Assembly: GCA_020059765.1 (NCBI GenBank)
Contig: JAGVBM010000215.1
Coordinates: 1-8,163, forward strand
DNA length: 8,163 nt
Direction: 5' to 3'
Source of the DNA: Bacillota bacterium
GTDB taxonomy: Bacteria > Bacillota > Bacilli > Tumebacillales > Effusibacillaceae
Shown here: piece by piece, positions 1 through 4,330 of the stretch
Layout of the letters: every line of letters begins with the position of its first letter
Numbering within the stretch: the first letter of the stretch is position 1
The notes under the pieces: model-generated
What the model was told of the DNA's origin: nothing
What the model saw: only the letters and a program-made list of their open reading frames with translations
The model's database searches: none
Position numbers and translations under genes: made by a program

Positions 1-974
1 CGGAAGGGATCATGACGCAGGGGAAACTTTCCCCGCAGCAGCGTTTGCGCCGCACGATTCGCCATTTGTTGACCGGCATGGGCATGCACGAGGCGATCAC
101 TTATACGTTTACCAGTCCGAGCTGGCTGGAGCCTTTCTCTTTGCAGGAGGACGAATCGACATTGTTGATGCAACTGCCGTTGGCGCTGCCGATGTCGGAA
201 GAACGCAAAGTGTTGCGAACCACATTGCTGCCGAGTTTGGCGGAAGTTGTCCAATATAATTTGAACCGCAAAAATACGGATCTGGCACTGTTCGAAATCG
301 GCAGCGTATTTTTCACCGACCGGCTGCCGATTGCGGAACAGCCGACTGAACTGGAAAAGGTGGCCGCCATCTTTACCGGTAGCTTCGGTGCTGCCGCTAT
401 CGGTCACAAACCGCTGAAGGCCGATTTTTACACCGTCAAGGGGATCGTCGAAAGGCTGCTTTCGTCCTTAGGCATTACAGATGTTCAATATGAAAAAGCG
501 TCCATTCCCGGAACTCACCCCGGGCGTACCGCTTCCATCCGTGTCAAGGGAAAGGCAATCGGATTCCTGGGGGCCCTTCATCCAAATGTGGAAGAAGCAT
601 GGGATCTGAAAGAAACCTATTACTTTGAACTGGACATCGCGTCGTTGACGGAATTTGCAAACGATACGACCGAATTCAAACCATTGCCGAAGTTTCCAGC
701 GATTCAACGGGATTTGGCGGTTGTCGTTCCACTGGATGTGCCGGCCGGGTCGTTGGAATCCGCGATTCGCGAGACAGCCGGAGAATGGTTGGAACAAGTT
801 CGATTGTTTGATGTCTATCAAGGGGGACAGGTGGCAGACGGCAAGAAATCTCTCGCGTTTACCACCGTGTATCGCGCAGAAGATCGCACATTGACAGACG
901 AAGAAGTGCAAGCGCGCCATGAAAAAGTGATCGCAGCGCTGAAAAACGGCTTTCAAGCGGAACTTCGCGCGTAA
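1..974 (+). CDS. pheT: Phenylalanyl-tRNA synthetase beta subunit, 3' part
   Basis: Partial gene: the frame is open to the left edge (codons for E-G-I precede the ATG at 12), so that ATG is internal. About 323 codons are visible; Bacillus PheT has about 800 residues, so roughly 480 are missing. PheT forms the alpha2-beta2 cytoplasmic enzyme that charges tRNA-Phe with phenylalanine, and the beta chain supplies tRNA binding and editing. The visible part begins at the end of the B5 DNA-binding-like domain (the TQGKLSPQQRLRR stretch). It continues through the catalytic-like core that has lost its active site (MHEAITYTF, LLPSLAEVVQYNLNR, LFEIGSVF). It ends with the ferredoxin-fold anticodon-binding domain (about the last 95 residues: KFPAIQRDLAVVV, the LFDVYQG stretch, SLAFTTVYRAEDRTLTDEEV). 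pheS should lie just upstream. No terminator follows, so read-through into zapA is possible. In B. subtilis rnhC sits between pheT and zapA; there is no room for it here. Confidence 0.97.
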   Translation, partial: EGIMTQGKLSPQQRLRRTIRHLLTGMGMHEAITYTFTSPSWLEPFSLQEDESTLLMQLPLALPMSEERKVLRTTLLPSLAEVVQYNLNRKNTDLALFEIGSVFFTDRLPIAEQPTELEKVAAIFTGSFGAAAIGHKPLKADFYTVKGIVERLLSSLGITDVQYEKASIPGTHPGRTASIRVKGKAIGFLGALHPNVEEAWDLKETYYFELDIASLTEFANDTTEFKPLPKFPAIQRDLAVVVPLDVPAGSLESAIRETAGEWLEQVRLFDVYQGGQVADGKKSLAFTTVYRAEDRTLTDEEVQARHEKVIAALKNGFQAELRA

Positions 975-1023
975 ACAGGCAGGATTTCGCTCTTTGTGAA
1001 ACGAACATAATCAGTGAATTCAT

Positions 1024-1031
1024 AAAGGGGG
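1024..1031 (+). promoter_or_regulatory. Ribosome binding site of zapA, fixing a TTG start
   Basis: AAAGGGGG is followed by eight bases and then TTG at 1040. No in-frame ATG or GTG lies between this site and the conserved start of the ZapA fold, so the purine run is what identifies TTG 1040 as the start. Confidence 0.7.
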
Positions 1032-1039
1032 CGAGACCC

Positions 1040-1324
1040 TTGCAGAAAGAGGAAAGCAATCGGATACGGGTTGAAATATACGGAACAGAATACCAACTGC
1101 GGGGCAATGCGTCGACAGCACATATTCGGTTGGTGGCGGGACTTGTCGACGACAAGATGCGGGAAATCGCATTTCATAATCCGCGCCTGGATCTAAACCG
1201 ATTGGCGGTATTGGCCGCGGTCAACATCGCGGACGAATATATGCGGCTTCGCGAGGAGTATGAGGAATTGCTGAAGATTCTGGAACAATCAGAGGAACGA
1301 AAGCAGGGGAGACTGGATCTGTGA
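1040..1324 (+). CDS. zapA: Cell division protein ZapA
   Basis: 94-residue protein (B. subtilis ZapA has 85). ZapA binds FtsZ and promotes bundling of FtsZ filaments in the cytokinetic Z ring; it is cytoplasmic and acts as a dimer or tetramer. The N-terminal globular part shows the family pattern: I-R-V-E-I-Y-G-T-E-Y at residues 9-18, then HIRLVAGLVDDKM (about 28-40). The hallmark LAVLAAVNIADEYMRL lies at about 55-70. The C-terminal third, from EYMRLREEYEELLKILEQ onward, is a charged heptad-like helix that fits the family's dimerising coiled coil. It begins with TTG behind a purine-rich ribosome site. Its stop overlaps the cvpA start (GTGA, 1321-1324), indicating translational coupling. The gene order matches yshA-yshB of B. 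subtilis. Confidence 0.93.
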   Translation: MQKEESNRIRVEIYGTEYQLRGNASTAHIRLVAGLVDDKMREIAFHNPRLDLNRLAVLAAVNIADEYMRLREEYEELLKILEQSEERKQGRLDL

Positions 1325-1851
1325 CCCTTACCGATTTGCTTTTGACCGGATTGCTGGTGTACTTTGTCTGGAATGGATTTCGAACCGGTTTTGTGCTGCA
1401 AATTGTGGGCTTTGCTGGAGCCTTGGCAGCCTATTGGGCTGCGAAAACCTACAGCCCGGCGGTTACGCCTTGGGTGGAAAAGATGCTGGGCAAGACAAGC
1501 TTGCCTTCCAATACGGATCAGTGGAACCCGATGGGGATCGGAACCCATCTGGTACAGGGGATTCTGCAAAACGGATATGAAGTGATTGCTTTTGCCATCG
1601 TGTTTGCGGTCGGTCTGTTGGCAGCCAGATTAGCCGGACATATGCTCCATCTGGTCGTTTCCTTGCCCGGACTGTCCTTGTTCAACCGGCTCGCCGGCTT
1701 GCTGGCGGGAGCGGTTGTCGGCGTGCTGATTCTGGTTGTACTCGTGAATATCGGTTCGCTGCTGCCGTCTGTGACGATTCAGGAAGCGCTCCGATCGTCG
1801 CAAATCGCCTCGGTTTTGTTAAAGACAGATGTAAGCCGCTTGCTGTTTTAA
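1321..1851 (+). CDS. cvpA: CvpA family membrane protein (YshB-like)
   Basis: 176 residues, about the length of B. subtilis YshB. There are four predicted membrane helices at about residues 2-18, 24-42, 87-111 and 121-146, with a hydrophilic loop at about 43-85. The FNRLAGLLAGAVVGVLIL stretch at the start of helix 4 is the typical CvpA signature. E. coli CvpA is named for its need in colicin V production and has been linked to envelope homeostasis; the molecular role in Bacilli is not settled. The start is GTG, overlapping the zapA stop by four bases, with AGGGGA at 1305-1310 as the likely ribosome site (spacing 10). A strong terminator follows 23 bases after the stop, so the zapA-cvpA unit, possibly with pheT, ends here. 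Confidence 0.88.
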   Translation: MTLTDLLLTGLLVYFVWNGFRTGFVLQIVGFAGALAAYWAAKTYSPAVTPWVEKMLGKTSLPSNTDQWNPMGIGTHLVQGILQNGYEVIAFAIVFAVGLLAARLAGHMLHLVVSLPGLSLFNRLAGLLAGAVVGVLILVVLVNIGSLLPSVTIQEALRSSQIASVLLKTDVSRLLF

Positions 1852-1874
1852 ACGAATAGGATCGGGATACCTGT

Positions 1875-1916
1875 CTCGAGGAACTTGCTGCTGGGGAGTT
1901 CCTCGAGTTTTTTTTT
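1875..1916 (+). terminator. Rho-independent terminator after cvpA
   Basis: A perfect 10-bp stem, CTCGAGGAAC (1875-1884) with GTTCCTCGAG (1898-1907), extendable by one inner T-A pair, is followed directly by nine T residues (1908-1916). It insulates polX from the upstream unit. Confidence 0.93.
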
Positions 1917-1933
1917 CGGTACATTACAGGAAA

Positions 1934-1948
1934 ATGTCATGACATACT
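1934..1948 (+). promoter_or_regulatory. Candidate extended -10 promoter and palindrome upstream of polX
   Basis: TGACATACT (1940-1948) resembles an extended -10 element (TG-n plus a TATAAT-like hexamer, CATACT, 4 of 6 matches) and would start transcription near 1955, ahead of AGGAGG at 1971. No good -35 box is visible, which extended -10 promoters can tolerate. It overlaps a perfect 12-bp palindrome, ATGTCATGACAT (1934-1945), that could be an operator. The same CATGACATA-n-T string precedes mutS2. The promoter call is inference; the palindrome is seen directly. Confidence 0.4.
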
Positions 1949-1983
1949 AAGCGGGAGATCGTCGTCATTCAGGAGGAGTTCCC

Positions 1984-3693
1984 GTGACCAACGGCCAGGT
2001 GGCGAGTACGTTGCTGGAAATTGCAAGCATGCTGGAGTTTGTGGAGGAGCAACCGTTTAAGCCGCGAGCCTACCGGAAAGCGGCTGATGTAATCGCGGGC
2101 TTGACCGTTTCGGTGGCGGAATGGGTCGAACAAGGGCGAATCCACGAACTGCATGGAGTGGGCCGAGGAATCGGTCGAGTGATCGAAGACTTGGTACGCA
2201 CCGGCAGCAGTCCGCTTGCGGCTGATCTGAGAGACCGAGTACCGCGGGAACTGACTGCCCTGATGCGGATTGCCGGTTTGGGGAAGCAGAAATTGCGGCG
2301 TTTGTATCGCGAATTGGGAATTCAAACGGTTGAAGACTTGGAAAACGCTTGCCGGAAACATCAGGTGCAATCACTTGCCGGTTTCGGCAGCAAGACCGAA
2401 ACGCAGATCCTCGATGCGATCCAGGCGATAAACAAGCTGCCGGATGCTGTTCCGTTGGCGATCGCCCTGGCGGCGGCTGAGTCATTGCGGGAGCATCTCG
2501 CAAGCTGGGATTCGGTTCAGGACGTTGCTATTGTCGGTTCTGTCAGACGAATGCGGGAAACCGTACGAAATGTGAATCTCCTCGTTGCCAGTGATTTTCC
2601 CAACCAGGTCATAGACCTGTTTTCCCTGCTTCCTCCGGCAGTTGAAGTGCGAAAGAAGGAAAATCGATACTGTCAAATCGGCATGCAAATCGGCCGCTAT
2701 CTGCTGCCTGTCGATCTTCGGGTGGTTTCCCCGAGTCAATACGGGATTGGAATGGTTCAATTCACAGGTTCAAGGGAACATCTAGCCGGTTTGCAAAAAC
2801 GAATCGAACAGGTAAAGCTTGCTCAATTCGAACTGGCGAGGGAAGAAGGAGTTTATGAAGGACTAGGCATGCCGTGGATTCCTCCTGAACTGCGGGAAGG
2901 TCGCGGTGAAGTGGAGGCGGCTTTAAAAAACCGTCTGCCGCGATTGATTGAACCGCATGACATCCGGGGAGATTTGCACATTCATACGACGTGGAGTGAC
3001 GGTTCCCGCTCGATCCGGGAAATGGCGGAACATGCCCGAAACATGGGCTACGAATATATGGCGGTCACGGATCATTCGAAAAGTCTGGCCATCGCCAGAG
3101 GATTATCCGTTGATCAATTGCGCAGACAGCAAGCCGAAATCCAACAACTGAACGGGTTGTGGAACGATTTTTTTGTCTTTTCCGGTGCCGAAATCGACAT
3201 TTTGCCTGACGGCAGTCTCGATTATCCCGATGACGTGCTGGCGGAGCTTGATTTTGTCATCGGATCGGTCCACTCTTCGTTTCGGCAATCGGTGGACGCG
3301 ATGACCGCTCGCATCATGGCGGCGATGCGAAACCCGTACGTGCATATGATTGCCCATCCGACGGGGCGACTGCTTGCCAGACGACCGGGATATGCCCTCG
3401 ATTTCCCGCAAATCATGAAAACGGCGGCGGAGACGGGCACCGCCATCGAAATCAATTGTACGCCGAATCGTTTGGATCTGAATGATGTCGCGGCAAAAAT
3501 GGCAAAAGAGCATGGAGTAAAACTGGTGATCAATACGGACTCCCACAGTTTGGACGAGTTGTCATTCATGCGGCTTGGCGTGGCAACGGCCAGAAGGGCT
3601 TGGCTGACGCCGGGGGATGTGCTGAACACATGGGATCGCACACGATTGCAGGCATTTTTTCAGAAGAAATCAAGAAAACCCCTATATCCATAG
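1984..3693 (+). CDS. polX: PolX-type DNA polymerase/PHP nuclease with substituted polymerase active site
   Basis: 569 residues (B. subtilis PolX has about 570); GTG start with AGGAGG at 1971-1976, spacing 7. PolX family proteins act in base excision and gap repair, combining a Pol beta-like polymerase with a C-terminal PHP 3'-5' exonuclease/AP-endonuclease. Domain order: N-terminal 8-kDa-like domain with helix-hairpin-helix motifs (HGVGRGIGRVIEDL near 57, IAGLGKQKLRRLY near 97, AGFGSKTETQIL near 132); palm and fingers at about 160-320; PHP at about 327-569. The triphosphate-binding GSVRR (185-189) and third palm aspartate (D244, VDLRVV) are present. The two metal-binding aspartates of the D-x-D motif are asparagines (N196-V-N198). 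In the FTGS region the positions of Pol beta N279 and R283 are L267 and Q271. PHP metal ligands are all present: H332, H334, D339, H364, E403, H430, H458, D519, H521. The nuclease is therefore probably active and the polymerase probably not. Transcribed alone, between two terminators. Confidence 0.93.
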   Translation: MTNGQVASTLLEIASMLEFVEEQPFKPRAYRKAADVIAGLTVSVAEWVEQGRIHELHGVGRGIGRVIEDLVRTGSSPLAADLRDRVPRELTALMRIAGLGKQKLRRLYRELGIQTVEDLENACRKHQVQSLAGFGSKTETQILDAIQAINKLPDAVPLAIALAAAESLREHLASWDSVQDVAIVGSVRRMRETVRNVNLLVASDFPNQVIDLFSLLPPAVEVRKKENRYCQIGMQIGRYLLPVDLRVVSPSQYGIGMVQFTGSREHLAGLQKRIEQVKLAQFELAREEGVYEGLGMPWIPPELREGRGEVEAALKNRLPRLIEPHDIRGDLHIHTTWSDGSRSIREMAEHARNMGYEYMAVTDHSKSLAIARGLSVDQLRRQQAEIQQLNGLWNDFFVFSGAEIDILPDGSLDYPDDVLAELDFVIGSVHSSFRQSVDAMTARIMAAMRNPYVHMIAHPTGRLLARRPGYALDFPQIMKTAAETGTAIEINCTPNRLDLNDVAAKMAKEHGVKLVINTDSHSLDELSFMRLGVATARRAWLTPGDVLNTWDRTRLQAFFQKKSRKPLYP

Positions 3694-3733
3694 TCGGCCT
3701 AAACTTGCGATCGGCGTTGGTGGGATATAGGGG
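3671..3733 (-). terminator. Minus-strand terminator of the holin-like gene, overlapping the polX 3' end
   Basis: CCCCTATATCC (3679-3689) and GGATATAGGGG (3723-3733) form a perfect 11-bp stem around a 33-nt loop. Read on the minus strand the stem is followed by TTTTCTTG (complement of 3671-3678), the arrangement of an intrinsic terminator. On the plus strand no T run follows. The left arm and T tract are encoded by the last codons of polX (K-K-S-R-K-P-L-Y-P). The large loop lowers confidence. Confidence 0.5.
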
Positions 3734-3734
3734 C

Positions 3735-3775
3735 TATACTTGTTAGAATTTATAAATTTTAAGGTAACAAGTATA
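3735..3775. repeat. AT-rich nested inverted repeat
   Basis: TATACTTGTTA (3735-3745) is the exact reverse complement of TAACAAGTATA (3765-3775). The 19 bases between them contain a perfect palindrome, AATTTATAAATT (3748-3759). It lies in the non-coding gap between the convergent polX and holin-like genes. It could be an operator, a weak bidirectional terminator or part of a dispersed repeat; the sequence alone does not decide. Confidence 0.6.
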
Positions 3776-3790
3776 AGGGCAACACGGGTC

Positions 3791-3818
3791 CCCGCCCAAA
3801 TGCTTGCATTTGGGTGGG
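3791..3818. repeat. 13-bp hairpin in the polX/holin gap
   Basis: CCCGCCCAAATGC (3791-3803) pairs with GCATTTGGGTGGG (3806-3818) with one G-U pair and two bases between the arms, so the top pair probably opens. No T run follows on either strand, so it is not a plain intrinsic terminator. It may stabilise mRNA 3' ends or belong to a REP-like element. Confidence 0.6.
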
Positions 3819-3847
3819 AAGAACTTTGGCTCCCCTGCGCCTAAAGG

Positions 3848-3870
3848 CTTGGCGAAGCCAAGTTTTCTTT
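3848..3870 (+). terminator. Probable terminator of polX, abutting the holin-like gene
   Basis: CTTGGC (3848-3853), loop GAA, GCCAAG (3857-3862), then TTTTCTTT (3863-3870). Two G-U pairs can lengthen the stem outwards. This is the first hairpin plus T-tract after the polX stop on the plus strand, about 155 nt downstream, and its tail touches the stop codon of the opposing gene (3869-3871). Confidence 0.65.
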
Positions 3871-4225
3871 AATCGCGGTCGGCGCGGCCGCGAATTGTAT
3901 TGCTGGGAACAAACAAATCCACAATTCCGATCACGAGAGATGCCAGCAGGGCTCCCAAGATCGTAACGCGCATTCCCGGAATAAACCACTGTGCGATATA
4001 GATGACTACAGCTGCTGAAAGAAAACCGGAAATCCCTCTTCCATACGGGGATACTTCACGGCCAAACAATCTCTCCATCACCCATCCCAAAGCAGCAATA
4101 ACGACGGCTGCCAGAATGGCGCTGAAAAAGGTAAGCCCGCCGAAGCCCGGTACGAGAAAGCCGACGAGCATCAGCACAATTGCTGAGACCACAAAACGAA
4201 CGATTGTGCCCAAGAAGTTCATCAC
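3869..4225 (-). CDS. Small membrane protein, phage holin IV / YvlD-like family
   Basis: 118 residues with four hydrophobic helices at about 3-23, 31-52, 65-82 and 86-106, and a short charged tail (RGRADRD). The LVGFLVPGF turn after helix 1 and the VPYG-type 'SPYGRGISGF' and 'FIPGMRVTILGALLASLVIGIVDLFVP' stretches fit the family annotated as phage holin (Pfam Phage_holin_4_2, including B. subtilis YvlD). Despite the name, these are mostly chromosomal proteins of unknown function, linked in some Bacilli to envelope stress. No lysin, portal or other phage gene is nearby. AAAGGAGG (complement of 4232-4239) lies 6 bases before GTG at 4225 and 9 before an adjacent in-frame ATG at 4222, so either could be the start (118 or 117 residues). 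The gene is convergent with polX and divergent from mutS2. Confidence 0.85.
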   Translation of the reverse strand: MMNFLGTIVRFVVSAIVLMLVGFLVPGFGGLTFFSAILAAVVIAALGWVMERLFGREVSPYGRGISGFLSAAVVIYIAQWFIPGMRVTILGALLASLVIGIVDLFVPSNTIRGRADRD

Positions 4226-4256
4226 GAATTGCCTCCTTTCGGTTACAATAGGTAAA

Positions 4257-4286
4257 GATCCGGCTCACAACTAGTATTTCCGGATC
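4257..4286. repeat. Inverted repeat in the holin-like/mutS2 divergent promoter region
   Basis: GATCCGG (4257-4263) and CCGGATC (4280-4286) are exact inverted copies separated by 16 bases, midway between two divergent genes. The position suits an operator acting on one or both promoters, but no regulator is identified. Confidence 0.35.
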
Positions 4287-4288
4287 AC

Positions 4289-4299
4289 CATGACATATT
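4289..4299 (+). promoter_or_regulatory. Candidate extended -10 promoter of mutS2
   Basis: CATGACATATT matches the polX upstream string CATGACATACT in 10 of 11 positions and contains TG-A-CATATT, an extended -10-like element. Predicted transcription start is near 4306, and the ribosome site AGGAGG follows at 4318-4323, 7 bases before the ATG. An adjacent TTTCAGTGAAA palindrome (4298-4308) overlaps the expected start site. No clear -35 box. Inference from position and similarity only. Confidence 0.4.
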
Positions 4300-4330
4300 T
4301 CAGTGAAATGTTGACACAGGAGGAAACAAT

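Noticed and set aside
12..14. ATG at 12 as the start of a 320-residue protein
   Set aside because: The frame continues upstream to the window edge with PheT-like residues (E-G-I) and the protein lacks the N-terminal PheT domains, so this is an internal methionine of a truncated gene.
983..1011. Promoter for zapA with CATAAT (1006-1011) as -10
   Set aside because: The hexamer at the proper -35 distance (GATTTC) is a poor match and no extended -10 TG is present; too weak to call.
3103..3641. Open minus-strand frames opposite the PHP domain of polX
   Set aside because: They are mirror frames of a strongly conserved coding sequence, with low-complexity His/Arg-rich translations and no start context.
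3740..3756. Promoter from TTGTTA and TATAAA in the polX/holin gap
   Set aside because: The two hexamers are only 5 bases apart, not about 17, and are better explained as arms of the inverted repeat.
3869..4225. Prophage or lysis cassette suggested by the holin-like protein
   Set aside because: No endolysin, integrase, structural phage gene or attachment repeat is nearby, and this family is usually chromosomal.
4311..4316. Perfect -35 hexamer TTGACA just before mutS2
   Set aside because: It overlaps the ribosome site region, 15 bases before the ATG; a -10 box at the right distance would fall inside the gene and none is seen.
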